Assembly: GCA_027422505.1 (NCBI GenBank)
Contig: JAPQWV010000337.1
Span: 62,001-126,000 of the forward strand
Reading direction: 5' to 3'
Length of the DNA stretch: 64,000 nt
DNA from: Craterostigma plantagineum
Taxonomy: Eukaryota; Streptophyta; Magnoliopsida; Lamiales; Linderniaceae
Part shown: positions 23,765 through 36,840 of the stretch, piece by piece
Numbering within the stretch: position 1 is the stretch's first letter
How the letters are laid out: each line of letters opens with the position of its first letter
Program-made: the position numbers and the translations under genes
Notes under the pieces: generated by a model
What the model was told of the DNA's origin: nothing
The model's database searches: none
The model's input: the letters and a program-made list of their open reading frames with translations, nothing else

Positions 23765-26047
23765 TACAGTCAGGAAACTACTGGTCCGTTGGTTCCTCTT
23801 GATTTTCTTGCATTTACTCTTCTGAAACGTTGCTAAAACAGCATCGTCATCATCTGTATTGCTTTCTGTTGCACAGAGGTCCTTTGCAGCAGCTCGAGTC
23901 CTCATCGCGCTTTTTCCCATAGGCGCCTTTGTTTTTCTGTACAATCCTGCAATTCATCTGAAAGAACGTGTTCAACCATGGATACGCTATCTGACAAGGG
24001 ATGCGAAGACTGAAGAGCACCAATCGATGCCTGCTTTAGAAAATGAAACACAATAAACCACCATCAAAACATTCGCAGTCTATCTCTGGGTTTTACCTCT
24101 GCTGGCTTTTGCTGATCGGACACGCCCTTAACTTCAAGAATTTCCGACATACGGGTAACCGTCAGGCTTTTATATAAACTCTTAAAATCAAACGGCTTGA
24201 TCCTCACAATAAAGTTAAAAGACTTCCCAACTAAACAACGAATACAATCAGGAAGCTCTTCAACTCCAATACCGTCGTCTTCAATTACAGTCTTCTGCGA
24301 CAATTGAAAAATACGTGACGACAATTCTATTATCAAAGTATAGGTACAAATAGGTATTCACCATAGTGTTCCTCAGGTCTTCCGCCGTGTATTCGTATAT
24401 TTCCTAGCTGGCCCATCAAAATAACAAAAGTACCGGATTCAGAGCCATCATTAACAGTCACCTCAATACGGGATCTATGCAAAGAAAATAAACACGAATG
24501 AATTACTTAACCGGGTGATACCGGGTGTTAGTTGTTAATATATCACAGTGAACAATACCGCAAAACCCCCAAAGCATTCAAATTTTTACATTTGTTGCAA
24601 ATTAGTGAGCCCTCAGACTTTCTCAACTTGGATGAACATGTGGAGCAAGAGATATAACTCCAACCACTTCGGCTAATTATGTCAGTTATCCTTGCTTCGC
24701 ACGAAAAATCACGCTCCTAACGAACAAATAACATTAGTTCAATGGAACAACATACTATGCCATCGTATAAATATATGAACAAACCTGTTCAGGGTCCGAA
24801 CGTAGCATAGCTTATATATCCGACAGATTGCTCTTTGTTACTGGTCTGACATTGGTAACTAATGGCATAGATGTAGAACCGTCCTCTAGATTCATCCTAT
24901 AAAAAATAAGCATAAACTGTTAAATCAATATAAAAATACGAAATTACAGAATAGATGGAACTGTACACATGAACAAAGAAATTCTTACCATTTGCGGAAA
25001 TCCAAAACCGACGGGCCATCTCCATTAATGTAAAGAGCACTTGAAGAGGTTTGTATTCAGATATAAACCACCTGATTAAACAATACCATTACAAATGTTT
25101 ATTGAGCATAAAATAGTACTTTGACATACAAAACACCTTGAAACATCCGTGGATTGATATTTGTCACAATAATCACAGTATCGCCCCCAACAATTCCCTT
25201 CAGCCAAAACTCGTGCGACTTCTCATCCCAAGCAGTAACGGTTGCACGGTAACCGCTACAAATAGAAACATTTCCTTATCGACAATTGACTAAATGCAGA
25301 CTATGAATGAGAATAATAAGATTGTTGACAAAAAAACATACCCTTCCAGAATTATATTCACCATAGTCCGCGATGAACTCCCATTACCATTGTCATCCGG
25401 CTCAACAATGGATGAAACCAGTGCAATGGCATCTAATTGGGGGGGGGGGGGGGGTTAAATTTCTTAGATGAACCAATATAACTCCACGTCCAGATGAGGA
25501 ATACATAGCCATTCTATAGAGATAGGGGAGCGAACCTGGTAAATAAATCTGCAAGCCGGCATTCATCTCCAAATACTGAGAGGACTGAAACTGAAATTTT
25601 TCTGTTTTTATCGTAAGATCATGAGCAGCACCCTGAGACATAGTTGTACGTCTATTGTAACGTATCATATAACTATGCTCAGTTGTACGATATCTTTCTG
25701 GAGATTGACAATATCGAAGTTTGATATTGAAAACAGACAGCCCTCTTCAAGCAGGCGCTCAAAATTTCCCAGCAGCGCACTATTAATTGTACTTGCATGA
25801 GAGTATCCTATAACAAAACAAAAAAAATTAGACTGGCTGGGGTGGGGGTGGGGGAGGAGGTGGAATTGCATATAAAGTAAAAATTTAATACCTCTTCATC
25901 CAGTAACATTAAGCCAACTAACACCAGCTCTTCATTTCTTCTAAAATTAGTAGCTCTCCAGGAACGCAACAGCCGGACAATTATTGTAGTGTTTCCCATC
26001 TTCGGGGTTAAAGAGTTAAGTAAGGAATAATTACTCGGTATAACCAT
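23765..26047 (-). pseudogene. RPA70-like single-strand DNA-binding gene of Helitron-1
   Basis: A multi-exon gene read leftward. First comes an OB fold of the DUF223 type (ATG 26047; TTIIVRLLRSWRATN, LVLVGLMLLDEE), then an exon with LLEEGCLFSISNF and RYRTTEHSYMI, and a second OB fold at 25440-25330 continuing at 25260-25140 (VTAWDEKSHEF). The next exon has SALYINGDGPSVLDF. A zinc-binding OB fold is at 24720-24590 (CSTC...CNKC), and the C-terminal piece 24336-24064 contains FIVRIKPFDFKS. RPA1-like genes are typical cargo of plant Helitrons and bind single-stranded DNA. The first GT-AG intron (25891-25808) joins out of phase and a shift is needed near 25690, so this copy looks inactive. The 3' end is uncertain. 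Confidence 0.75.
25439..25454 (+). repeat. G16 homopolymer in an RPA intron
   Basis: Sixteen consecutive G on the plus strand (C on the gene strand) next to a likely intron acceptor. Length is likely to vary and to be error-prone in sequencing. Confidence 0.85.
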
Positions 26048-26049
26048 GA

Positions 26050-28367
26050 TGATTTAAAAACCACACAACTAATAATGTTTCTTAATATTAAGAATTGGAC
26101 AAAGGATTCTATATATATATAAGAATAATATGAAGCGATTGATTGTCATAGGATTAAAGGAAAAACCTTTCAACTACAATAAGAGAAGATTAAGCGAATG
26201 TATTTGAAACGGGTATAGAACATGTATTTGTCAGGAATAAAGGGAAACTTATTTCTACACCGCTTTATACATAACATATTTCAGAAAACAGTACATTATT
26301 CAGTAGACTGTTTTTCAATCGCCTAAATAATTTTCAATATCGCAAATTTAAATGAGGTAGTGTATTAAAAACGATTGAGAGGTCATCAATTAAGGAACAC
26401 AACCATATCAACTTCAGCAGTAGGGTATTCTAATCGGGGGCCCAATATTAGCTATAGCAATGTCATCTTAATACGGATAATGAAATTATAGTAATCTAAC
26501 GATAATGCGAAATCACCGATGTTCTGAATCAGAAGGTAAGCTGTTATGTAATTTAATTAGAATACGAAACGATTTGTTCTCATAATTAAAATCCAAACCT
26601 TTGAGCCACAATAACATAATATACAGACAAACCTGTGAAATTCAGCAGTAGTATATCTTCAAGGTATGTTAACGTGGTAATGCAATTATATTAACTTCAC
26701 TAAATCAATGTAATAGTAATACGAATGGCCTTGTTGCCATAATTAAAAAAAAACGTTTCGTTCCATTAACCTGCGTATCATTCATTATGATATTCATAAA
26801 CATAGATTATTCATAAGACACTAATTAATAAAGTCAACAACGTACAAATTCCGTCAACGATTATTCAAAAACGTCTTAACACGACTACATAAACGACCTC
26901 ATTCACTAAATTGTTTTTCAGCGGAGCAAGTATATGTCAATAATATACCTTTAAATGGAGTGTATTACATGCGCTAATCCGTATTTAAGAGACAATGGCC
27001 TCACTCAGTCGCGTGGCTATAGTCGCCCGGAAAACTTCAATAGTGAAATTTTGATGACGCAATGGATTGCAATCGCCCATTCATTAATACGTTTAATGCA
27101 ATTACAGTAACTCGAACAACAAAATCCTTACAAAGTTCATTTAATGGAATTATGTAAACTTTAAGAAAACAAAACGACACAATTATATCATTGTTGTTAA
27201 ATTAACACATGTATCATTAAACTACAATAATGTCATCTTAATACGGATAATGAAATTATAGTAATCTAATGATAATGCGGAATCACCGATGTTCAGAATT
27301 AAAAGCATTTAACTACAATAAGATATTCAACGATATTGTATTCTCATCTATTTCCCAGCCGCGTCAACAGCCATATTATGTTACATACGGTTAATGTAAT
27401 TTTATTCGAAGTCGAAACGATTTGTTCTAATAATTAAAATCCAAACCTTTGAGCCACAATAAGATAATATACAGACCGAACGCGTGAAATTCAGCAGTAG
27501 TATATTCTTATCCGATTCCAAACCCTGACTATAACTATCATACTACAATACGATTCAACAGCATTGTACCCTCATCGATTTTCGAACCTTGCCTATCTCC
27601 AATGTATGTTAACATACTGCAATTATATTAAATTCACCAAATCAATATAATAGGAATACGAATGGCCTCGTTGCCATAATTCCAAAAGAAAAACGTTTCG
27701 TTCCATTAACCTCCGTATCATTAATTATGATATTCATAAGCATCGATTATGCATGAGACACTAATTAATAAAGTCTACAACAGACGGATTCCGTCAACGA
27801 TCTCATTTAGTCGCCTGTTTTCAGTATCTCCCACATTTTTCATAAACATCTTAACACGACTACATAAAATACCTCATTCAGTCAACTGTTTTCAGCTGAG
27901 CAAGTATATGTCAATAATGTACCTTTAAATGACGAAGTGTATTACAGGCGTTAATTCATTAATGCATTTAATGCAATTATAATAACGTTATTAAAACAAC
28001 ATTATCATAATATGAAATGATTTATTGTCAACAAACCAAACCTTTGAATTACAAAAACATTTTCAACAGTATTGTATTCTCTACGATTTCCGAGCACTAA
28101 TCCATATTTAAGAGACGATGACCTCACTCACTTGCGGGGCTATAGTTGTGCGGAAAATTTCAATGGTGAAATTTGTAAGACCGATTGGATTGCAGTCGCC
28201 CACTCATTAATACGTTTAATGCAATTACAGTAACTTAACCACTGAGTAACAAAATCCTTAAAATGTTCATTTAATGGAATTAACAAAAACAAAACAACAC
28301 AATTATATCATTGCTGTTAAATAAACACATGTATCATTAAACAACTCGTGCGACCTATTTAAAGTCA
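26050..28367. repeat. Degenerate ~1-kb repeats of the Helitron-1 5' region
   Basis: No genes. Several blocks recur about 0.8-1.1 kb apart, for example 26470-26520 with 27237-27290, 26590-26640 with 27430-27490, 26930-26970 with 27900-27945, and 27010-27110 with 28133-28235. Copies differ by substitutions and indels, so they are older than the 28.4-33.6 kb array. Confidence 0.6.
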
Positions 28368-30117
28368 TTTTATCAATATAATGATAATACGAAACGTAGA
28401 GCAAAACAGATGAACTACAAAATCATATTAAAGGTCGTTAAATGCAACAACCGAGATGACCATTGGTTCTCCGACCTATGATATTCCAAGCACCACATAT
28501 TAAATTAAATGAATAAAAAAAGCACAATAAAGGTCGTCCATAGATCAAATAAAATCAATACCAATCGTCGCATTTATCACAAAAATCGTACGTGTAACAC
28601 GTCCAAAACACCACACGAATCCCACGCATTGGGCCGATAAGTGCACGACTGTATCATTACAAAACACCAACGACGATAACCCAAAGAAATGTCTTGACAA
28701 CCGTGCACGACTGTATTATTAAAAAACACCAATGGTTATGCCCAAAAAAGGCCCCTAACAACCATTGAGATATGCTTCAAACAGCCAAAAACGTGCACGA
28801 CCTCACGCAGTGCAGAGATAACTACACGACTGTATCTCTCGAAACCGTCAAAAGTAAATAAACAGTGGAGGGACAATCCCACGTTCATTACACGTAGGTA
28901 GAGGAACGACTGCAACATAGCTTGGCGACAACAAACAAATACATAACACTATTTAAATTAAAATGAACAAAAAATGTTTTTTTTTTCACAAAAATAACAC
29001 TATTTAAATTAAAATGAACAAAAAATGTTTTTTTTCACAAAAATCGTACAGGAAACACCTTCAAAACGATCTCACTCATTAACACATTTAAAATCGACCA
29101 TGTATGAGCCACTATTTAAGAGACACCGAATTTCAATAGTTAAATTTTTATCACCAAAAACGTACATGCAACACCTTCAAAACACCACACGAATCCCACG
29201 CAATGTAATGATGGCGCACGACCATTTCATTACAAAACATCAATGGCGCTAACCCAAAAATGATCCTACCAACCTCAGAGATATGCCGTTGGCTGCAAAA
29301 ATCGTGCACGACCTTACCTGCATCTATTTAAACCCGAAACAGTAAACAAGACAGGGGAGAGATAATCCCACGACTGTATCGAATTCTATCACAACTCCAG
29401 TAGACAATAGGTGGAGTAACGACTGCAATATAGATCGGAACACATCACAGATCACACGTAATGGGATGATAAATGAACGACTGCATCATTGAAAAAGCCC
29501 AACGACAATAACCAAAAAATGACCCCAACAATACACGACCTTACGCAATCGCGACATAACTGCACTGATGTACCTCTTTAAACCTGCAACAGTAAACAAA
29601 CAGACACACATACAGAACAACGATAAACAACCATGATATACAAAAAATTCATACCCGCAGGACGCTGCACGGCTGTATCATAGCTTCAAACCTGCAACAA
29701 TAAAAAAACACACACAAATACGGAGCATCAATAAACAACAATGAAATACAAAACAACCCCAGCAACACCAAAGCATCCAGTCAGAACATATAAATAAGAC
29801 TCCTATCCGAGATGACCCTTCGTCTAACGACTGATGATATTCCAAGCACCACATATTAAATTCAAACGAATAAAAAATGCATAATATTACCAAATATCGA
29901 TTAAATACAGATCGCATTTATGATGCCACTGATGTAATTCAACCCACACATAAGGCTAAAGTGGACATTATTTTTACTATTTTTTTAATGGCATAAATAC
30001 CCTCATGAACATCGGACGTCTCTCATAGCAGCCGGCTATAGGGGTGGCAATGTCCGTAATAAAATCAACATATAAGCCTATATTCAAAGCCCTTGACGAA
30101 CTTTTATATAGTATAGA
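28368..30117 (-). repeat. Tandem Helitron 5'-end unit, copy 1
   Basis: A 1750-bp unit. Its right end is the Helitron 5' terminus (GTATAGA on the plus strand, TCTATAC on the minus). The left end, TTTTATCAATATAATGA, is where the ancestral Helitron sequence continues leftward (AAAGTCA). Contains a direct duplication of about 50 bp around 28930-29045 with poly-T tracts. Small minus-strand frames recur in every unit but carry no motif. Confidence 0.85.
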
Positions 30118-31813
30118 TTTTATCAATATAATGATACGAAACGTAGAGCAAAACAGATGAACTACAAAATCATATTAAAGGTCGTTAAATGCAACAACCG
30201 AGATGACCATTGGTTCTCCGACCTATGATATTCCAAGCACCACATATTAAACTAAAATGAATAAAAAAAGTACAATAAAGGTCCGTCCATAGATCAAATA
30301 AAATCAATACCAATCGTCGCATTTATCACAAAAATCGTACGTGTAACACGTCCAAAACACCACACGAATCCCACGCATTGGGCAGATAAGTGCACGACTG
30401 TATCATTACAAAACACCAACGACGATAACCCAAAGAAATGTCTTGACAACCGTGCACGACTGTATTATTACAAAACACCAATGGTTATACCCAAAAAGGC
30501 CCCTAACAGCCATAGAGATATGCTTCCAACAACCAAAAACGTGCACGACCTCACGCAGTGCAGAGATAACTACACGATTGTATCTCTCGAAACCGTCAAA
30601 AGTAAATAAACAGTGGAGGGACAATCCCACGTTCATTACACGTTGGTAGAGGAACGACTGCAACATAGCTTGGCGACAACAAACAAATACGTAACACTAT
30701 TTAAATTAAAATGAACAAAAAATATTTTTTTTCACAAAAATCGTACAGGAAACACCTTCAAAACGATCTCACTCATTAACACATTTAAAATCGACCATGT
30801 ATGAGCCCCTATTTAAGAGACACCGACTTTCAATAGTTAAATTTTTATCACCAAAAACGTACATGCAACACCTTCAAAACACCACACGAATCCCACGCAA
30901 TGGAATGATAGGCGCACGACCATTTCATTACAAACATCAATGGCGCTAACCCAAAAATGATCCTACCAACCTCAGAGATATGCCGTTGGCTGCAAAAATC
31001 GTGCACGACCTTACCTGCATCTATTTAAACCCGAAGCAGTAAACAGACAGGGGAGAGATAATCCCACGACTGTATCGAATTCTATCACAACTCCAGTAGA
31101 CAATAGGTGGAGTAATGACTGCAATATAGATCGGAACACATCACAGATCACACGCAATGGGATGATAAATGAACGACTGCATCATTAAAAAAGCCCAACG
31201 ACAATAACCAGAAAATGACCCCAACAATACACGACCTTACGCAATCGCGACATAACTGCACTGATGTACCTCTTTAAACCTGCAACAATAAACAAACAGA
31301 CACACATACAGAACAACGATAAACAACCATGATATACAAAAAATTCATACCCGCAGGACGCTGCACGGCTGTATCATAGCTTCAAACCTGCAACAATAAA
31401 AAAACACACACAAATACGGAGCATCAATAAACAACAATGAAATACAAAACAACCCCAGCAACACCATAGCATCCAGTCAGAACATATAAATAAGACTCCT
31501 ATCCGAGATGACCCTTCGTCTAACGACTGATGATATTCCAAGCACCACATATTAAATTCAAACTAATAAAAAATGCATAATATTACCAAATATCGATTAA
31601 ATACAGATCACACTTATGATGCCACTGATGTAATTCAACCCACACATAAGGCTAAAGTGGACATTATTTTTACTATTTTTTTAATGGCATAAATACCCTC
31701 ATGAACATCGGACGTCTCTCATAGCAGACGGCTATAGGGGTGGCAATGTCCGTAATAAAATCAACATATAAGCCTATATTCAAAGCCCTTGACGAACTTT
31801 TATATAGTATAGA
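30118..31813 (-). repeat. Tandem Helitron 5'-end unit, copy 2
   Basis: A 1696-bp unit closely matching copies 1 and 3 by eye. It lacks the ~50-bp internal duplication seen in them and has a 3-base deletion (ATGATACG for ATGATAATACG) near its left end. Confidence 0.85.
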
Positions 31814-33580
31814 TTTTATCAATATAATGATAATACGAAACGTAGAGCAAAACAGATGAACTACAAAATCATATTAAAGGTCGTTAAATGCAACAACCGA
31901 GATGACCATTGGTTCTCCGACCTATGATATTCCAAGCACCACATATTAAATTAAAATGAATAAAAAAAGCACAATAAAGGTCGTCCATAGATCAAATAAA
32001 ATCAATACCAATCGTCGCATTTATCACAAAAATCGTACGTGTAACACGTCCAAAACACCACACATCCCACGCATTGGGCCGATAAGTGCACGACTGTATC
32101 ATTACAAAACACCAACGACGATAACCCAAAGAAATGTCTTGACAACCGTGCACGACTGTATTATTACAAAACACCAATGGTTATACCCAAAAAGGCCCCT
32201 AACAGCCATAGAGATATGCTTCCAACAGCCAAAAACGTGCACAACCTCACGCAGTGCAGAGATAACTACACGACTGTATCTCTCGAAACCGTCAAAAGTA
32301 AATAAACAGTGGAGGGACAATCCCACGTTCATTACACGTAGGTAGAGGAACGACTGCAACATAGCTTGGCGACAACAAACAAATACATAACACTATTTAA
32401 ATTAAAATGAAAAAAAAAATGTTTTTTTTTTCACAAAAATAACACTATTTAAATTAAAATGAACAAAAAATGTTTTTTTTTTTCACAAAAATCGTACAGG
32501 AAACACCTTCAAAACGATCTCACTCATTAACACATTTAAAATCGACCACGTATGAGCCCCTATTTAAGAGACACCGAATTTCAATAGTTAAATTTTTATC
32601 ACCAAAAACGTACATGCAACACCTTCAAAACACCATACGAATCCCACGCAATGTAATGATGGCGCACGACCATTTCATTACAAAACATCAATGGCGCTAA
32701 CCCAAAAATGATCCTACCAACCTCAGAGATATGCCGTTGGCTGCAAAAATCGTGCACGACCTTACCTGCATCTATTTAAACCCGAAACAGTAAACAGACA
32801 GGGGAGAGATAATCCCACGACTGTATCGAATTCTATCACAACTCCAGTAGACAATAGGTGGAGTAACGACTGCAATATAGATCGGAACACATCACAGATC
32901 ACACGCAATGGAATGATAAATGAACGACTGCATCATTGAAAAAGCCCAACGACAATAACCAAAAAATGACCCCAACAATACACGACCTTACGCAATCGCG
33001 ACATAACTGCACTGCAAAAGAAGATAAGAAGATGTATACGGGAAACGCCTTCTGTTGTACCTCTTTAAACCTGCAACAGTAAACAAACAGACACACATAC
33101 AGAACAACGATAAACAACCATGATATACAAAAAATTCATACCCGCAGGACGCTGCACGGCTGTATCATAGCTTCAAACCTGCAACAATAAAAAAACACAC
33201 ACAAATACGGAGCATCAATAAACAACAATGAAATACAAAACAACCCAGCAACACAATAAGACTCCTATCCGAGATGACCCTTCGTCTAACGACTGATGAT
33301 ATTCCAAGCACCACATATTAAATTCAAACGGATAAAAAATGCATAATATTACCAAATATCGATTAAATACAGATCGCATTTATGATGCCACTGATGTAAT
33401 TCAACCCACACATAAGGCTAAAGAGGACATTATTTTTACTATTTTTTTAATGGCATAAATACCCTCATGAACATCGGATGTCTCTCATAGCAGCCGGCTA
33501 TAGGGGGTGGCAATGTTCGTAATAAAATCAACATATAAGCCTATATTCAAAGCCCTTGATGAACTTTTATATAGTATAGA
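31814..33580 (-). repeat. Tandem Helitron 5'-end unit, copy 3
   Basis: A 1767-bp unit and the outermost copy. It shares the ~50-bp duplication with copy 1, has a private insertion near 33015-33055 and a deletion near 33245. Its right end forms the border with flanking DNA. Confidence 0.85.
33564..33580 (-). other. Helitron-1 5' terminus
   Basis: Minus strand TCTATACTATATAAAAG, preceded by A. A TC start followed by a TATATAAAAG-type run is typical of plant Helitron 5' ends. The same terminus ends at 31813 and 30117. Confidence 0.75.
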
Positions 33581-33748
33581 TTAATTAATTAAAACAAGTT
33601 AGTCAGCTATTAAAGTAATGGGCTTTTGTATATGATGTGTCCGGCCCATCACCAACCTGGATATTGGTTAAGTTGTAATGGGCTTAGCCCAATAAACTAA
33701 TCAGTGTCGTTATTATCTACAATGCAACTTTACTTTGATGTTTGTGTC

Positions 33749-34068
33749 TAGGGGAGTAAATAAGCCGAGCTCATCGAGCTTTCTAGCTCACGGCCCGAGC
33801 TCATTTAACCCTTAATGAGCTCGAACTCGAGCTCGAGCTCGAGCCTGAGTTTTTACAAAATAAAAATAAAAAATTAATAAATGATTAATAAATTAATATA
33901 AAAATATAAAAAAAAAGCTCGTGAGCCTGTTTGCGAGCTTTCGAGCCACTATGTTCGGGCTCGAGTCGAAATAAATGAGTTCAGCTCAACATAAATGAGC
34001 TCGAGCTCATTTTTGTCGAGCTCAAGCCGAGCTTTTGTCAAGCCGGCTCGACTCATCTTTCACCCCTA
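33749..34068. mobile_element. hAT-like MITE rich in GAGCTCG
   Basis: A ~320-bp element beginning TAGGGGAG and ending CACCCCTA (imperfect inverted ends), with many GAGCTCG palindromes arranged symmetrically. This resembles the common plant TAGGGGTG hAT MITEs. An 8-bp target duplication is not clear. Confidence 0.55.
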
Positions 34069-34267
34069 GTTGCGTTTCTATGTTGTTCTCATGCATAGCT
34101 TGTTGGCATTTTTTGTTTGTAAATGTATATTACAGCTCTTGATGTTTGTTAGATTATTTATTATCACTATATAGACTGAATATGAATATTAACGAGAATC
34201 ATACAAATAGATGGAAACCCACTAGAGATCTAAATGGGAAAAGATAGATGGTCATAACGGTCTCATA

Positions 34268-34846
34268 GGCCATCTCCAACCATTTCCTTTATCTATAGCG
34301 TTGATACAGTTAAATTCCTCAATATATACAGTTTAAACCGTGTTTGTAATTCCAATCATCTCCTCTATATTTTCTAATAAATTTATATTATCATTATATT
34401 TATTTTTTGACCATCACAAATGTTATTAAAATTATTTAACTAAATAAATGGTTGTAAATTAATTAAAATTATAAAACTAGAAGAAATTATAAAAAAATGA
34501 TTGGATTTAAAGAAAATAAAAAAAAACGTAAAGGAAAGAAAAAACAAAATAAAATAAAAATAACAAATCCCTCCTCATACACGTCATGGTCTTCTTCCTC
34601 AAGATCCAGCATATTTTTTTTAACCCAATCGAGTTTTCTTCCAAACTCATTCCTTAAAGCAATTTTTTCTTCAATTAATTATCTCATATCCTTATTAACA
34701 AGGATGGAATATAAAAAACAAAAGAAATAGGATTGCGGAGCAACGTAGCACCCGCTAGATATAAACGTAGCGTTGGGCGGTGGGTTGGAGCTCTTCCACC
34801 GCCAAATCTCCAGTGGAACGCTAGGTTGGACGCCCCATTGGAGATG
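34268..34846. mobile_element. MITE-like element with CATCTCCAA ends
   Basis: Left end GGCCATCTCCAACC; right end reads as the inverted GCATCTCCAATGG. The interior is AT-rich with short, unsupported frames. Superfamily not determined. Confidence 0.45.
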
Positions 34847-35045
34847 CTTATAGGAGGAAAGAAAAATACGAAACGAACCAATTGTGTGAATCATCGTTGT
34901 CACTATATTATATATGAATCATAAGACATTGAATCCGATTTCGTCTATCATGTTTTATAAACATTTTTAGGATTAATTATCTAAGTAAGATACAATTAAG
35001 TAAGATACAATTATGTTTATATTTAGAATGTTCTGATAATATTAA

Positions 35046-35332
35046 TGTAGAATTCCATAGAACGATTGAATCTAAAGAAGAAATGTAAAAGGAATTTTCT
35101 TCTTCAACTGAATTATTTTTCATACACTGTTACATTCGCGCGCTATCTTTCAAATACAGTACAGAGGCATCCTATTTAAACAAACGTATATTGGGCTTTT
35201 ACTTTAACCTAATAGGCCCAATAATTAAATATAACGTTTAATAGAACAGTAATACACTTAAAGAGAAAAAATCTCTGCTTCTCTGCTAACTCCTCTGTTC
35301 TGCTTAGCTTATTCCAGTTTGATTTCTCTACA
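35046..35332 (-). repeat. 3' LTR of copia-3
   Basis: Plus-strand TGTAGAATTCC...CTCTACA, 287 bp. A TATTTAAA-type box lies inside. Left flank ATTAA. Confidence 0.93.
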
Positions 35333-35343
35333 CTCCCCCTTAA
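35333..35343 (-). other. Polypurine tract of copia-3
   Basis: Plus strand CTCCCCCTTAA; on the element strand TTAAGGGGGAG directly before the 3' LTR. Confidence 0.85.
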
Positions 35344-35380
35344 ACATGGTGTGTATAAAGATCTATCACACCATACTTAC

Positions 35381-36520
35381 TCAGGAGATATTCAAACCGT
35401 TCTCGTGCAAGGGCTTGGTTAATAAATCTGCCGGCTGATCCATCGTTGAAATGTAGTTAGTCTTCATAACTCCTGCTTCAATTTTATCTCGGATAAAGTG
35501 GCAATCCACCTCGATGTGTTTACTCCTCTCATGAAACACTGGATTTGCAGCTAGTTGTATAGTCGACTTGCTATCTGTCCAAACCTGTACAGGATGCAAA
35601 TTGTTAATTCTCAGATCATTTAAGAGTCCAAGTAACCAAACTATCTCTGAGGTTGCTGCTGCCAGTGATCTGTATTCAGCCTCAGTTGAACTCCTCGCCA
35701 CTATAGTTTGTTTCTTGGATTTCCATGCTAGAGTTGAGTCTCCCATCTTCACCAAATATCCTGTTAGAGACCTTCTCGTGTTGGGGCATGATGCCCAATC
35801 TGCATCACAGAAAACATGCAGTGTTAATGAGCTCTTAGCTGACAGTACTAACCCGAGACCTAGCTTAGCTTTCAGATATCTCAGAATCCTATAAGCTGCC
35901 TCGACATGAACCTGTTTTGGTTTGTGCATATGTTGGCTGAGGACCTGAACTGCATATGTAATGTCAGGCCGAGTAATGCACAAGTATAATAATTTTCCAA
36001 TCAGCCTTTGATACCCAGAAACATCATCAATAATTGGATCATCATTATCCATTCTTTCCCTTATCACTTTGTTATTCTGCTCCATTGGGGTGTTAACAGA
36101 TTTACACCCGATCATACCTGTCTCCTTAAGGAGTTCAATGACATATCTTCTCTGGTTGAGATAAATTCCCTCCTTGGATCTTTCCACCTCAATTCCAAGG
36201 AAGTATTTCATATTACCTAGATCTTTCATAAGGAAAACATCACTGAGATAGTTCTTACAGTCAGCAATCATGGTTATATCATTCCCCGTGATCAATATGT
36301 CATCAACATACACCAATAAAATAATAAACTTATCCATGTCTTGCTTAGTAAATAAAGAGTAATCATGCTTCGACTGAATAAAACCAAATTTACTTATAAC
36401 CTCGATGAACTTATGGTTCCACTGCCTTGAAGCTTGCTTCAAGCCGTACAGTGCCTTGTTTAGTTTGCATACCTGCTGCTCTTTCCCTTTTGGAACCTGA
36501 AAACCTGGTGGGACTTGCAT
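35381..36520 (-). pseudogene. copia-3 RT and RNase H part of pol
   Basis: 379 codons starting downstream of a TAA (near 36545) that interrupts the RT. It contains LYGLKQASRQW, the catalytic YVDDILITGND, FFL-type fingers/palm motifs, and a full RNase H with CDADWASC, SSTEAEYRSLA and WTDSKSTIQLA, ending ADLLTKPLHENG. RT copies the element RNA and RNase H removes it. The catalytic residues I can see are intact; the gene is disabled only by the upstream lesions. Confidence 0.88.
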
Positions 36521-36840
36521 ATATACTTCTTCAAATAGATCACCTTAAAGGAAGGCATTAGTAACATCCATTTGATATAAAGGCCATTCAAAAATTGCAA
36601 CTAATGATAGAACTGTCCTAATTGTGATATGCTTTACAACGGGTGAAAAAGTTTCATTATAGTCTATACCTTCCTTTTGCGTATATCATTTGGCAACTAA
36701 CCTTGCCTTGTACCTTTCTACTTCACCATTAGATCTATACTTAATTGTGAACACCCATTTACAGCCTATGGTTGATTTTCCTTTAGGAAGATCAACCAAT
36801 TCCCATGTCCTGTTCAGCTTCAGTGCTTCTATTTCTGAGT
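36521..36840 (-). pseudogene. Broken N-terminal RT segment of copia-3
   Basis: Joins the two main frames. The minus strand still encodes KARLVAK and YQMDVTNAFL. A TGA replaces the Gly codon after LVAK (near 36690) and TAA follows NAFL (near 36545). A frame change is also needed near 36890, just inside the previous frame. Confidence 0.8.

Larger units (their letters stand above)
14597..33580 (-). mobile_element. Helitron-1 (5' end and most cargo; 3' part missing)
   Basis: On the minus strand the element starts at 33580 with TC (TCTATACTATATAAAAG), preceded by A, as expected of a Helitron 5' end inserted at A^T. Going left it contains a 5' tandem array, degenerate repeats, an RPA-like gene, two ULP-like genes, and the N-terminal part of a RepHel gene cut at 14597 by an LTR element. 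RPA plus RepHel on one strand is the signature of plant Helitrons. The 3' hairpin/CTRR end is not in this interval, so membership of all the genes in one element is inferred from order and orientation. Confidence 0.7.

Noticed and set aside
25439..25454. G16 run as a G-quadruplex or regulatory element
   Set aside because: A simple homopolymer in an intron; nothing supports a function.
28736..32362. Recurrent 60-86 codon minus-strand frames (MLQSFLY... start) in each tandem unit
   Set aside because: They recur only because the DNA unit is repeated; no motif, and changes between units do not look constrained.
33749..34068. GAGCTCG palindromes as a CRISPR-like or regulatory array
   Set aside because: Irregular spacing, inverted TAGGGG ends and plant context fit a hAT-type MITE.
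34497..34730. Lysine-rich 77-codon frame
   Set aside because: Lies within a MITE-like element and is dominated by A-rich sequence.
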